A stretch of DNA of 64,000 nucleotides from Neorhizobium lilium (GCF_004053875.1 NZ_SBIP01000004.1:620001-684000), one strand, 5' to 3'. Positions 8,932 to 17,588 are shown, counted from the first letter of the stretch. Notes: generated from the letters alone by a model not told the origin. Program-made: numbers and translations.

Positions 8932-9220
8932 ATTGCTGGCTACCTTCCTTTTCTGGCTTTGGAAATGATGGGCTCCAGGCCCTGCCGGCGCAAATTAGGG
9001 ATTTCGAACTTCGAAACGATCAGGTCGAAAATCGAACGATCGGTCTCCTCACCAAAATTCAAATTGAGCGTATCGGAGACATCAGCATAGCGCCGTCGAT
9101 AAGGCGGGATGTCGGGCATTCGCGCGTGACGACAGCGGAACCGAGGCAGCCGTAGGAGGTCGCGCCCGCCGCGATCCGGAACCGACCGCCGCCGCTTTCG
9201 AACTCAATTCTGATGACATG

Positions 9221-9304
9221 TCGAAAGTCGAACCAATGACTTCGAAGGTCGAAACGATCATGTCGAAACTCGAAACGATCCGTTCGGCTTTCGAGCCAAT
9301 ATAT
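9221..9304 (+). repeat. Four tandem 21-bp units, TCGAA-rich
   Basis: Four consecutive 21-bp units start at 9221, 9242, 9263 and 9284, with consensus TCGAARNTCGAAACGATC followed by three variable bases. Units two and three are closest to the consensus and the fourth is diverged. Read as codons the units give seven-residue blocks (SKVEPMT, SKVETIM, SKLETIR, SAFEPIY). A related pair of units lies at about 9003-9042. Confidence 0.8.
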
Positions 9305-9398
9305 CGGCAATCGAAGCGACGCGGGCGATTTGTCCCGATCAAGGCTCCAGAACTGGCGGAAATTTCGTCATGTAATTGTACGTGACGTCTGCAAAGCC

Positions 9399-9461
9399 AT
9401 CTATCCGTTCGAGTTTCGACATGATCGTTTCGACTTTCGAGGTATTCACTTCGAAAGTTGA
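9399..9461 (-). repeat. Inverted copy of the 21-bp repeat array
   Basis: Three 21-bp units of the same family run in the opposite direction. The 33 bases at 9408-9440 match the reverse complement of 9242-9274 at 32 positions, so the two arrays form a large inverted repeat around about 133 bases. Such a structure could be a protein-binding array or cruciform. Confidence 0.8.
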
Positions 9462-9793
9462 AACGTTCGAGAGGCTGCGAAGAGAAGACCCGTCAAGGTC
9501 CGGCGTAGCGGGTGGTGCGGGCGCAGGCGTTTACGCCGAGCCTCGGCCGCAAGGCGGAGCTTGACGGGTCGGAGCGACTCGACACTTCGACAACCGAGCG
9601 TGACTTCCATGCTCGGTTCTAGGCCAGCGCCAATGAGCGCCCCTATCTTGGTTATCGGGAAAATGCGGTTTCCGTGGTCGCCAGATGGGTGTCGCCCCCA
9701 AAATGATGTCGGGTGCATTCGAGAGGTTCATATGTGTCTGACGGTCCGCGATTTCCCTCTGGGGCACCACCCGACCCCCGGACGAACGGCTAT

Positions 9794-10144
9794 CTATTCA
9801 CTGTCGAACGGTACGGGGTGTAAACGCCACTGCGTACCAGTCCTTGGGTCACGGATATATCCTGACCGAATGGCTTCAGCTTGCCCATCCAACTTCCCTT
9901 TTTGCCAAGCAGCGTCTTTCAATAACGCCATTGAGGTGAAGGTCAGCAGAAACCTGGCGTCGTCATAGTCTGCCGAGTTCCCCGCCATGTATCGCAGGAC
10001 ATATCGGTTGTTCTCCCGAAGTTTCGGATCATCCATCTGGGCGATCGCGTCCAATCGCTTGAGCTTCCAAGTGCCGCCCGCGTCCGAAATGTCTCCGGCT
10101 ACCTCCACGGCTCCTGAATCGAGTGCTCCACCTAACGTCTTCAT
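9794..10144 (-). CDS. Hypothetical protein
   Basis: This encodes 116 residues, predicted soluble, with a charged helical centre (KRLDAIAQMDDPKLRENNRY) and a C-terminal segment ending in TGTQWRLHPVPFDSE. The ATG at 10144 has GAGGA seven bases upstream; an upstream TTG would add ten residues. The family was not recognised. It lies downstream of the polymerase-like gene on the same strand but is separated by 192 bases holding a GC-rich hairpin, so it may have its own promoter. Confidence 0.6.
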   Translation of the reverse strand: MKTLGGALDSGAVEVAGDISDAGGTWKLKRLDAIAQMDDPKLRENNRYVLRYMAGNSADYDDARFLLTFTSMALLKDAAWQKGKLDGQAEAIRSGYIRDPRTGTQWRLHPVPFDSE

Positions 10145-10285
10145 TAACTGTTCCTCAGATTTAGGCGCATTCAAATAATCGCACCAGTATCAAATGGTCT
10201 GGTCGGCAGAAGCTTCGGTCAAGTCTAATCTCGATATACCGATGGATGTCTATCTTGAGACTCGGAGAAGGAAGCCTCCAAGAAC

Positions 10286-10303
10286 GGCCCCCCTCACGGG
10301 GCC
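10286..10303 (-). terminator. GC-rich hairpin after the polymerase-like gene
   Basis: GGCCCC pairs with GGGGCC around a six-base loop, 33 bases past the stop of the polymerase-like gene. On the minus strand it is followed only by a short T-containing stretch, so terminator strength is doubtful. Confidence 0.35.
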
Positions 10304-10336
10304 GCTTGTAGTCTATACCTGTGTTATCCAATTGTT

Positions 10337-11605
10337 TCAGAATAGCTTTCGGGCGGTTTTGGCAACAGCGTCGAACGCCGTCCGCATCACCTGCGAAAGC
10401 GTGTCCTCGTGCTCCTCCGGGACGACGAAGGAGTCATGCACAGGAAGCGCCACGATGCCTTTCCGATACATCGCCACGAGAACCTGACGGCAGATTTCAG
10501 AATCGATATTCTGGAGCGACATGCCGATGCCGCTGTGGAAATATGATTTGATATCCGGGTGCCGTGTCGTGATATCGAGGATCAACCATTCTGCGGTGTC
10601 CCGATCGACGCCCAGATTCTTGGCAATCGCGCCGCGCGCTTCCGGGAAGTCCTGAGTATTCAGAAGGGTATTGAACCCTTTCTTGACGACATCGCGATCC
10701 CATCCGGGAATAGTGTAGGCATCTCCCTCCAGGTGTAGCCCCGCAAGACCGTAAAGAAGGCGGGGATGGATTTGCTGATAGTCCAGTTCGACCGTGCGTT
10801 GGCCGTCGATAGTGAGGTGCTGCCGATGCGTCTTTCGGCACGATTGCCACCATCCGCCATAGAAACGTCCGCCGCGATCCCATCCGCCCTTATAGACCCG
10901 GTACAGGGCTGTCATGCTGGGGAACACCGCATAGCCGTCGAGGTGGATCGCATTACCGTCCCGAATGGCTGCGGGAACGTTGAAACCGATGTCCGCGTCT
11001 GCGAGGCAGCGGTTGATCTTCGTCAGCATGGCGCGATCCCTCCGCGTCCTGTCATTGTCGCGGTAATCCACTAAATGCCCCTCGATGTCTTTCATTCGGA
11101 TGACCTCGCCGACCTCATAGCGCAGGTCCGGCAATGCGACGTCGGCGAGCCATGGCGCGGGCCGGCAGCTCGACTGGATGCCTGTGGCTCGGCCTGCCGG
11201 CTGTAGGTCGTAGTCGACCAGAATTCCAGCGTCCACCAGGGCGTCGATCGCCGGCACGACGTTATAGTAGGTGAAATCTGGATCGCGGTAGCGCCGTGTC
11301 TCATGCCACCACCCATTGCGGCGGGAGCAGGAAATGCGAAGCTCGGGAAAATGACGCGCCGTATAAACGGCATCGATGGCGACGGCGATTATCGCCCGTA
11401 CGTTCTTCGCCGACCCCATAAGTGGGAGGTCTAGGCGCTTGGCAAACTCATACTCGTTGCAACGCCACGACAGACGAAGGGCGCGATCGCGATCCCGGCC
11501 TTGCCACACTTCATCCACGAAGGAGCGGGGCTTCCAAATTTGTTGACGCCGTTGCGCGCGCTCGTCCTCGGACTTGGCTGGGGTGTCGCCCAGCCCGCGG
11601 GTCAC
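10337..11605 (-). CDS. Palm-domain polymerase-like protein (family A-like motifs)
   Basis: This 422-residue protein carries three spaced motifs of single-subunit (PolA / phage RNA polymerase) palm enzymes. The first is D275-Y-Q-Q-I-H-P-R (motif A, compare DYSQIELR). The second is R304-DVV-K308 within a helix ending in asparagines at 312 and 316 (motif B). The third is V-H390-D391-S-F (motif C). No 3'-5' exonuclease domain is apparent; the first 270 residues are of unknown fold. The start is the GTG at 11605, with no clear ribosome binding site. It is the first gene after the integrase terminator. A role in copying or repairing the element is inferred. Phage-type RNA polymerase ancestry is an alternative, since HDSF also occurs there. 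Confidence 0.65.
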   Translation of the reverse strand: MTRGLGDTPAKSEDERAQRRQQIWKPRSFVDEVWQGRDRDRALRLSWRCNEYEFAKRLDLPLMGSAKNVRAIIAVAIDAVYTARHFPELRISCSRRNGWWHETRRYRDPDFTYYNVVPAIDALVDAGILVDYDLQPAGRATGIQSSCRPAPWLADVALPDLRYEVGEVIRMKDIEGHLVDYRDNDRTRRDRAMLTKINRCLADADIGFNVPAAIRDGNAIHLDGYAVFPSMTALYRVYKGGWDRGGRFYGGWWQSCRKTHRQHLTIDGQRTVELDYQQIHPRLLYGLAGLHLEGDAYTIPGWDRDVVKKGFNTLLNTQDFPEARGAIAKNLGVDRDTAEWLILDITTRHPDIKSYFHSGIGMSLQNIDSEICRQVLVAMYRKGIVALPVHDSFVVPEEHEDTLSQVMRTAFDAVAKTARKLF

Positions 11606-11665
11606 CGGCTAAAGTGACGGGGCTTTACTGCAGTCTCGCTGTCGGTCAACATGAACTCGCACCTA

Positions 11666-11708
11666 AAAAAACCGCCTGAGGGTTCCAGCCCGTCGATGGC
11701 GGTTTTTT
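11666..11708 (-). terminator. Rho-independent terminator of the integrase gene
   Basis: AAAAAACCGCC and GGCGGTTTTTT form a perfect 11-bp stem around 21 bases, with U-runs in both directions. It stands between the integrase stop (11755) and the start of the polymerase-like gene (11605), both on the minus strand, so it ends integrase transcription. Confidence 0.85.
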
Positions 11709-11754
11709 CATGCTCAGCGCCTTTTGCGCACTGGTCAAGCGCCGATGGTCAGGA

Positions 11755-13422
11755 TCATCCAATAAAATAGGGTGTCAGGTCCAAGCCCTCCGGAAGCTCA
11801 ATGGCGCTCAGGACTTCGATCTCCTCCCGAAGCAACAATGGCGACCCATAGCTTCCTGAGACATTTTTGGCCGCATGGCCTGTCTGCTTGTCGTGTGTCC
11901 GCTCATCAATCTTGGCAACGCGCATAATATCCTTGCCGGAATGGCGCGTACTGTGGAACGTGGCCTCGATCGGCTTATGGATGCCAACTTCCTTTAACTG
12001 CGCATTCAGGCGCTTGGATGCTGCGCCGGCTGGGTCCTTCACCTGTTCCTTGCCGTGGTAAAAACATGCAGGAAATAGAAAGTCGTGAGGCCTACGGGTT
12101 TTCGCATACTGAATGAACCCTGTGCGCTTGATGACGTCAGGCAAGGCGATAATCCGACGGCTCGACTTCGTCTTGATTGCGCGTTTTATCGGTCTCCCAT
12201 CGTCTCCGATCGTGTCCGTCGTAAGATCGATGACCCAGGAGCCCCCCTCAACTTGATAAACATCTTTCCCCTGAAGCCAAACCATTTCAGCGACACGCAT
12301 GGATGCGATGGTTCCGAGCAGGGGCATCCATTTCATGTCGGCGCGGTCAACAAGTGCTGTCGTTGCAAACAGCACATTGAGGGAAGTGATCTCGAGCGGC
12401 AGTCGCTTAACTGCCTCTTTCGCGTCCTTCGAGATAATCACCTCGACATCGGCGAGTGGCGAACGAAAGTCGTAGTTTGGCCCAACGTTCTTGAAAAATG
12501 TTCGGAGCGGCGAAAAATAGTTCGTCTCGATAGACGTGACCGACAGAGTTGGCAGCCGTTTGTTGATAGGCAGTGCCTCGTTGTAAAGAGCCGCCTCCAA
12601 ACGAGACTTGTCCCGAATTTCCGGGATTTTGTTGTAGTTCGATGGAACCTTCGCGAGCAGATTGGCGTATTTCTGAAAGTCGAAATAGCGATACTTGTTC
12701 ACGGGCCTGTCGCCTGCAAACTCAATGAAATCCTTGATCCGATTGTAATCGGTATCCGTCTTCTTCTGGGCTATCCCTTGGCCCAAACGGACACTTGTGT
12801 GCCACTCGTCCAATGCAATCGACATCAAGGGGCGCACTGGTCCACCGTCCAATACAGTTTCTACGGCTTCGCTGAGCGATGCTATCCTGATGGAAAGTGC
12901 TTCGAGTTTGGGAAGAACGGCATCCGATGCCGAAGAGGCGATCCCCTTCTTCGCGCTGTTCAATGTTTCGAGGACGGTTGCCTGGGTGTCGAGATAAGAG
13001 CTGTACACCGCGTTGACGTCGCGCCTGAAACCGCTCTCCCGTTCGAGGGCCTTCGCTGTCAGTCGGAGAGTTTGCGTTTCCAACTCTGCTGCATGAACCC
13101 GTTCTTGTTGCTCCATCACCTTATCGGTGATCACGGCAGTTTTTCGCGTTTCCTCCATCAGTTCATCAATCTGCCTGCGCAGATCGGCGACGATGGCGTC
13201 TCTCGGGTCTTGTAATTTGCTCATGGTTTTACCCCCTGTGATGAGGGTATGAGCAAATAGCCGGTCGAGACGTGCGACGAGTAGCCGGCAGATTGTCGCA
13301 GCCTGTCGCGCCGGGACCTTGCCGATATTGAGTCTTATGGGAGATTTTCCAAGAATCGGAACCAGCTCTGACGGAATTCGCCGCTGGAATCGGAAACTGT
13401 TGCCGTGACGGGTGAGGTACAT
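11755..13422 (-). CDS. Tyrosine-type site-specific integrase
   Basis: This 555-residue recombinase should integrate and excise the element at the tRNA-Ser gene. The N-terminal arm-binding part (FRFQRRIPSELV) matches long phage-type integrases. A predicted coiled-coil insertion follows at about 80-170. Catalytic residues are R376 (SMRVAEM), H490-S-T-R493 and Y525 (SGSYG). The start was placed at the ATG at 13422; the frame stays open upstream through the tRNA gene to 13740, which cannot be coding there. The gene starts 78 bases from the tRNA 3' end, as expected for an integrase next to its attachment site. Confidence 0.93.
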   Translation of the reverse strand: MYLTRHGNSFRFQRRIPSELVPILGKSPIRLNIGKVPARQAATICRLLVARLDRLFAHTLITGGKTMSKLQDPRDAIVADLRRQIDELMEETRKTAVITDKVMEQQERVHAAELETQTLRLTAKALERESGFRRDVNAVYSSYLDTQATVLETLNSAKKGIASSASDAVLPKLEALSIRIASLSEAVETVLDGGPVRPLMSIALDEWHTSVRLGQGIAQKKTDTDYNRIKDFIEFAGDRPVNKYRYFDFQKYANLLAKVPSNYNKIPEIRDKSRLEAALYNEALPINKRLPTLSVTSIETNYFSPLRTFFKNVGPNYDFRSPLADVEVIISKDAKEAVKRLPLEITSLNVLFATTALVDRADMKWMPLLGTIASMRVAEMVWLQGKDVYQVEGGSWVIDLTTDTIGDDGRPIKRAIKTKSSRRIIALPDVIKRTGFIQYAKTRRPHDFLFPACFYHGKEQVKDPAGAASKRLNAQLKEVGIHKPIEATFHSTRHSGKDIMRVAKIDERTHDKQTGHAAKNVSGSYGSPLLLREEIEVLSAIELPEGLDLTPYFIG

Positions 13423-13499
13423 GAAAGCCCTGGGTACATGCGTGGGTACGCACCCTTTTTGGACTTCAGAAACTCGAGTAAAATCAACGGTCGGTTTTG

Positions 13500-13589
13500 T
13501 GGCGGAGAAGATGGGATTCGAACCCACGATACCCTCACGGGTATACTCCCTTAGCAGGGGAGCGCCTTCGACCACTCGGCCACCTCTCC
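13500..13589 (-). tRNA. tRNA-Ser (anticodon GCU)
   Basis: The minus strand begins GGAGAGGTGGCCGAGTGG and ends TTCTCC-G-CCA, with the acceptor stem paired and CCA encoded. The anticodon loop reads CCCCTGCTAAGGG, giving anticodon GCU (serine, AGC/AGU). A long variable arm (GTATACCC/GGGTATC type) and a GGTTCGAATCC T-loop are present. It is intact, so the element rebuilds its 3' end, which is the likely attachment site. Confidence 0.95.
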
Positions 13590-13705
13590 GGTCGGGCCTG
13601 ATTAAGTCGAAGCGCTTCGGAATGCAAGGCCCTTTGGCAGAATAAGAAATTTGACGCCTTCCGCCCATGCTTCCCCGCCGAGAAGCGGGTTTGGGAGGCG
13701 GATGA

Positions 13706-14503
13706 TCAATAGCCCGAGAGCTTCGGCGCACCTTGCCCACGACCGTAACGCGCCGCCAAAGAGCGTAGGGCGGACGAGAATTCGGTCACATCGGCTCCGA
13801 CCGCGACAAACGTAGCGCCGAGATCGAGATAGCGGCGATTGAGGGTTTCGCTGAAGGTGAGAATTCCGGCCGGCTTACCCGCAGCGATGATTCGGCCGAG
13901 CGCCTTCTCGATCACTTCCTGAACTTCCGCCGCTTCGAAGCGGCCACGATACCCCATATCGGCGGAAAGATCGGCCGGGCCTATGAAAATACCGTCGACG
14001 CCATCGACCGCAGCGATTCGCTCGATGTCCTTGATTGCCGCCATGGTTTCCGCCTGGACGAGCAGGCAGATCTCGTTATCGGCGGTATCGGCGTAATCCG
14101 GTATGGTATTGAACCTGGATGCCCGCGCCACGGCTGCACCTAGCCCGCGCTTGCCGGCCGGCGGATAGCGAACGGCCTGCACCAATTCCTTCGCCTGCTC
14201 GGCCGAATCGACCATGGGCACGAGCAATGTGCGCGCGCCCACGTCGAGAAGCTGCTTGATGATCCAGGTTTCGCCAACGGGCGGGCGGACAACGATTTCC
14301 GACGGTGAGGCGGCAAGCGCCTGCAACTGTGCCATGATGCTGCGCAGATCGTTGGGGCCGTGCTCGCCGTCGATGACCAGCCAATCGAAGCCCGCCTGCC
14401 CTGCCACTTCGGCCGGCAAGGCTTCGGCCATGTTCAGCCACAGCCCGATCTGCGGAAGCCGGCCCTGCAACGCCGCCTTGAACTTGTTCTTGTCAGCCGG
14501 CAT
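13706..14503 (-). CDS. HpcH/HpaI-family class II aldolase
   Basis: This 265-residue metal-dependent pyruvate aldolase is of the 2,4-dihydroxyhept-2-ene-1,7-dioate / 2-keto-3-deoxy-L-rhamnonate type. Family marks are the DGEHGPND segment near 46-53, the conserved LLVPMVDSAEQA strand and EICLLVQAET, followed by GIFIGPADLSADMG. The length is normal. GAGGA lies seven bases before the ATG. It begins 12 bases after the flavoprotein reductase, so the two probably form an operon. The true substrate cannot be told from sequence. Confidence 0.9.
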   Translation of the reverse strand: MPADKNKFKAALQGRLPQIGLWLNMAEALPAEVAGQAGFDWLVIDGEHGPNDLRSIMAQLQALAASPSEIVVRPPVGETWIIKQLLDVGARTLLVPMVDSAEQAKELVQAVRYPPAGKRGLGAAVARASRFNTIPDYADTADNEICLLVQAETMAAIKDIERIAAVDGVDGIFIGPADLSADMGYRGRFEAAEVQEVIEKALGRIIAAGKPAGILTFSETLNRRYLDLGATFVAVGADVTEFSSALRSLAARYGRGQGAPKLSGY

Positions 14504-14515
14504 GGGAGATCCTCG

Positions 14516-15733
14516 TCAGGACAGCAATTGCTTGAGATCGGCGGCGGGGTTGGCAAGAATGGACTTGTCGGGCGTCTGCCCGCTTTCCAAAAGCTTCTTG
14601 CCGGTCACATAGGCTTTTGCATCGTTGACGGCATCCACCGCGATCAGATGACCTTCGCGGAAATACCAGACGGAGACACTGCCTTCGCGGCTGCCGGGTC
14701 GCAGCAGCGTGTCGTCATAGCCGAGGTTGAAGCCGGCAATCTGAAGCTTCACGTCGTACTGATCCGACCAGAACCAGGGCTTCGGCACATAGGGCAAGGT
14801 GCCGCCGGCAAGAATCGCGGCTGCGGCTTCCGCCTGATCGACCGCGTTCTGTACCGATTCGAGACGGATGTGCATGCCTTTCCACGGCAGCATGGCGCAG
14901 TCGCCCATAGCGAGAATAGCAGGGTCGGAGGTACGAGCGAAGTGATCGACGACGATGCCGTTCGCCACTTCGATGCCGCTGTCCTGCGCCAGCCGGTCAT
15001 TGGGCGTAACGCCGATGCCGACGATCACGAAATCCACGTCTATGACCGATCCATCGGACAGTTCGGCGGACCTGACCTTGCCGTCCTCGCCAATGAGGCG
15101 TCGCAGGCCGGTCTTTTCGCGAATGACGACGCCGTGACCGTGGTGGATGGCGCGCATGATATCGGCGGTTTCGCGCGAGGCGACCCGCTGGAGAATACGG
15201 TCGGCCATCTCGATCAGGGTCACTTCCAGCCCGAGGTGACGAGCCACGGCGGCCGCTTCGAGCCCGATATAGCCGCCGCCGATAATTAGCAGGCGCCGGC
15301 CGGGGCGCATTTCGTCCGCAAGTCGGTCGGCATCGCGCTTGTCGCGCACCGTATATACTCCATCGAGATCGCCGCCGATTGCAGGGGGCAGCGTGCGCGG
15401 GGTTGCGCCGGTGGCGAACGCCATCGTGTCATAGTCGAGCGTCGCGCCGTCCTGCATGCGCACCCGCTTTGCATTGCGATCGATCTCTTCCACATAGGCC
15501 GACAGCTTCAGCTCTACATTATTCTCCGCAAACCAGGTCTGTGGGCGGAAGGTCAGCCGCTCGAAGTCCATTTCTCCCAGCAGGTACTTCTTGGACAAGG
15601 GCGGACGCTGGTAAGGAATGACGTCTTCGGCGCCCAACATGGTGATCGGCCGGTCGTCCTTTAGCGCACGCAGCTTTGCAGCAAGCGCAAATCCTGCCTG
15701 TCCGGCACCAACGATGACCAATCTACCCGTCAC
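14516..15733 (-). CDS. FAD-dependent ferredoxin reductase-type oxidoreductase
   Basis: This 405-residue flavoprotein belongs to the family of ferredoxin/rhodocoxin/putidaredoxin reductases. The N-terminal FAD site VIVGAGQAGFALA is at 5-17, the NAD(P)H site LLIIGGGYIGLEAA at about 149-162, and the second FAD motif ILAMGDCA near 275. The C-terminal reductase domain contains the typical WFWSDQYD. The start is GTG with GAGGA seven bases upstream. It probably feeds electrons to a ferredoxin or Rieske protein; no such partner lies beside it. Confidence 0.9.
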   Translation of the reverse strand: MTGRLVIVGAGQAGFALAAKLRALKDDRPITMLGAEDVIPYQRPPLSKKYLLGEMDFERLTFRPQTWFAENNVELKLSAYVEEIDRNAKRVRMQDGATLDYDTMAFATGATPRTLPPAIGGDLDGVYTVRDKRDADRLADEMRPGRRLLIIGGGYIGLEAAAVARHLGLEVTLIEMADRILQRVASRETADIMRAIHHGHGVVIREKTGLRRLIGEDGKVRSAELSDGSVIDVDFVIVGIGVTPNDRLAQDSGIEVANGIVVDHFARTSDPAILAMGDCAMLPWKGMHIRLESVQNAVDQAEAAAAILAGGTLPYVPKPWFWSDQYDVKLQIAGFNLGYDDTLLRPGSREGSVSVWYFREGHLIAVDAVNDAKAYVTGKKLLESGQTPDKSILANPAADLKQLLS

Positions 15734-15957
15734 GCCATGTTCCTCGTTCTTGATACCCCAACGGATGACCGTGACGGGTAACCCCGCCCCGGCGGGCCGT
15801 CAACAGCCTCAGGCAACGACAATAACCGCGCAGGCTTGAGTCTGCCGCCCGTACGCGACGAAAAGGCACAGATGCGCGGCATTTTACCGGTCGCTTTCAG
15901 CATGCTTCAGCGAAGTTGGAATAATGTCAGGCCATGAGGAGCAGAGAGGAGGGTTGC

Positions 15958-16314
15958 ATGCCCTTGACGAACGTAGACAACCTCAAGAACGACAGCACGC
16001 CCCTGGAACAGGCTTTCGAGAAGTTCCCCGTCGATCGCCCCGGGCGAATCGTCTTTGTCGGGCATCACCTCAGCACGAAGACATCGTTCCGGTGCCTTAT
16101 CCGGCGCATCTCGCTTGCTGGGGCCGAAATCGAAATCAGCCCGCAACAGCCGGTGCCGCAGAACTTCTTCCTGGAAATCCTCGGCATTCACGACGAGATC
16201 GGCTGCACGCTGGTGCGGCGGGAAGAGGAAAAGGTCACCATCGGCTTCAACATGCTGATCGATGCGGAATTCCTTCACCACGTGATTCGCCTGAGCTTCG
16301 AGACGAGCCACTGA
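15958..16314 (+). CDS. PilZ-like domain protein
   Basis: This 118-residue protein is mostly one small beta-barrel. The segment CLIRRISLAGAEIEI matches the second half of the PilZ c-di-GMP motif (D/NxSxxG) with Arg-Ile in place of Asp/Asn, and CTLVRREEEKVTIGFNM matches the later strands. The upstream RxxxR part is not clear, so nucleotide binding is uncertain. AGAGGAGGG precedes the ATG at a short distance and decides the start over an ATG at 15934. It is divergent from the flavoprotein gene, 225 bases away. Confidence 0.7.
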   Translation: MPLTNVDNLKNDSTPLEQAFEKFPVDRPGRIVFVGHHLSTKTSFRCLIRRISLAGAEIEISPQQPVPQNFFLEILGIHDEIGCTLVRREEEKVTIGFNMLIDAEFLHHVIRLSFETSH

Positions 16315-16458
16315 GGGTGAAAATGCGGGATCGCCGACTGCCGGCCCTGTTTGATCGGTGTCCAAATTTTCAGGCGTGGCGCCACATTTGAGGCGGCTCA
16401 AGACTTGCGCCGGGGCGACCACTTCTTATTGTGGCCGTTCACGAAACCGGACCGCATC

Positions 16459-17571
16459 ATGTCTGCATTCTTGCGCTTTACTCCCCTCGTCAAAACCCTG
16501 CCTGTAACCGTGCCCTTTGTGGGTCCCGAAGCCATAGAGCGAAATCGCGGGCTTTCGGTAAAGGCCAGAATCGGCGCCAATGAGAGCGGCTTCGGCCCCG
16601 CGCCTTCTGTGATCGAGGCGATGGGCGCCGCGGCCGGCGAGACATGGAAATATGCCGACCCGGAGAATTTCACGCTGAAGCAGGCGCTGGCGGCGCATCT
16701 CGGCTGCCGTGCAGAGAATATTGCGATCGGCGAAGGTATCGACAGCCTTCTCGGTCAGATCGTGCGGCTAGTAATCGAGCCGGGCATGCCTGTCGTCAGT
16801 TCGCTCGGTGCCTATCCGACCTTCAACTTCCATGTTGTCGGCCATGGCGGGCGCCTGGTGACGGTGCCTTACGAGAGCGATCAGGAGAATTTGGCGGCCC
16901 TTCTGGATTGTGTGCGACGGGAAAATGCTCCGCTCGTCTATTTCGCCAATCCCGATAATCCCATGGGAAGCTGGTGGGATGCCGGCAGCATCATCGACTT
17001 TGCCCGTGCATTGCCGGAGACCTGCCTCCTCATTCTGGACGAGGCCTATTGCGAAACGGGACCGGCTGGGGCGATGCCTGATCTGCCGTCGCTGATCGAC
17101 CAGCCGAACGTGATCCGCACCCGCACATTCTCCAAGGCCTACGGTCTGGCGGGATCGCGCGTCGGCTACGCAATCTCGACCCCTGCAAATGCCCAAGCCT
17201 TTGACAAGATCCGCAATCATTTCGGCATGAACCGCGTCGGCGTCGCCGCCGCGTTGGCAGCGCTCGCCGATCAAGCCTATCTCGCTGCGGTGGTGGAAAG
17301 GATAAAGGCTTCGCGGGAACGGATTGCGGCGATTGCGGCGGCCAACGGGCTGCAGGCCCTGCCTTCTGCCACGAATTTCGTCGCGATCGATTGCGGACGC
17401 GACGGTACTTACGCGCGCGCGATCGTAAACGGTTTGATGGAACACGGCGTCTTCATCCGCATGCCGGGCGTTGCGCCACTCAATCGCTGCATCCGCATCA
17501 GCACGGGTCCCAATCCGGACATGGCCCTGTTGGAAGAGGCCCTGCCGCAGGTGCTCAAGGCGTTGGGATAA
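16459..17571 (+). CDS. PLP-dependent aminotransferase, histidinol-phosphate aminotransferase-like
   Basis: This 370-residue fold-type I aminotransferase resembles HisC. It has a substrate-pocket NESGFGP segment, YFANPDNPMGSWW (the usual NPNNPTG), LILDEAYCE and the PLP lysine K226 in TFSKAYGLAGSRVGYA. The start at the ATG at 16459 removes 36 upstream residues with no family likeness. No other his genes are near, so it may be a stand-alone or broad-range enzyme instead of the pathway HisC. Confidence 0.88.
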   Translation: MSAFLRFTPLVKTLPVTVPFVGPEAIERNRGLSVKARIGANESGFGPAPSVIEAMGAAAGETWKYADPENFTLKQALAAHLGCRAENIAIGEGIDSLLGQIVRLVIEPGMPVVSSLGAYPTFNFHVVGHGGRLVTVPYESDQENLAALLDCVRRENAPLVYFANPDNPMGSWWDAGSIIDFARALPETCLLILDEAYCETGPAGAMPDLPSLIDQPNVIRTRTFSKAYGLAGSRVGYAISTPANAQAFDKIRNHFGMNRVGVAAALAALADQAYLAAVVERIKASRERIAAIAAANGLQALPSATNFVAIDCGRDGTYARAIVNGLMEHGVFIRMPGVAPLNRCIRISTGPNPDMALLEEALPQVLKALG

Positions 17572-17588
17572 CCCTTATATAAAAGAAG

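Larger units (their letters stand above)
8932..9793. other. Long non-coding stretch of the element
   Basis: I find no convincing gene in these 860 bases. The stretch holds TCGAA-rich repeats at about 9003-9042, 9221-9304 and 9399-9461 (see the repeat entries). Short open frames exist that encode SKVETI-like heptads, but none has a ribosome binding site. The position between candidate oriT and the polymerase-like gene suggests a role in replication, transfer or partition of the element (inference). Confidence 0.5.
1..13500 (-). mobile_element. Integrative and mobilizable element in tRNA-Ser (one end only)
   Basis: All genes from the integrase to the window start lie on the minus strand. They comprise a tyrosine integrase next to the 3' end of a tRNA gene, a polymerase-like protein, MobC, a relaxase and a type I restriction-modification operon. 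An integrase pointing away from a tRNA 3' end is the classic layout of a tRNA-integrated island. Mobilization genes are present but no type IV secretion or coupling-protein gene is visible, so a mobilizable rather than self-transmissible element is inferred. The distal end is outside the window, so conjugation genes could lie there. The tRNA-proximal boundary is inferred. Confidence 0.8.

Noticed and set aside
9003..9461. CRISPR array
   Set aside because: The 21-bp units are directly adjacent without unique spacers, and no cas gene is near.
9561..9968. 135-residue plus-strand frame in the non-coding region
   Set aside because: It overlaps the hypothetical gene at 9794-10144, has no ribosome binding site and unusual composition.
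13423..13740. Upstream extension of the integrase frame
   Set aside because: It passes through the intact tRNA-Ser gene; the protein-like part begins at 13422.
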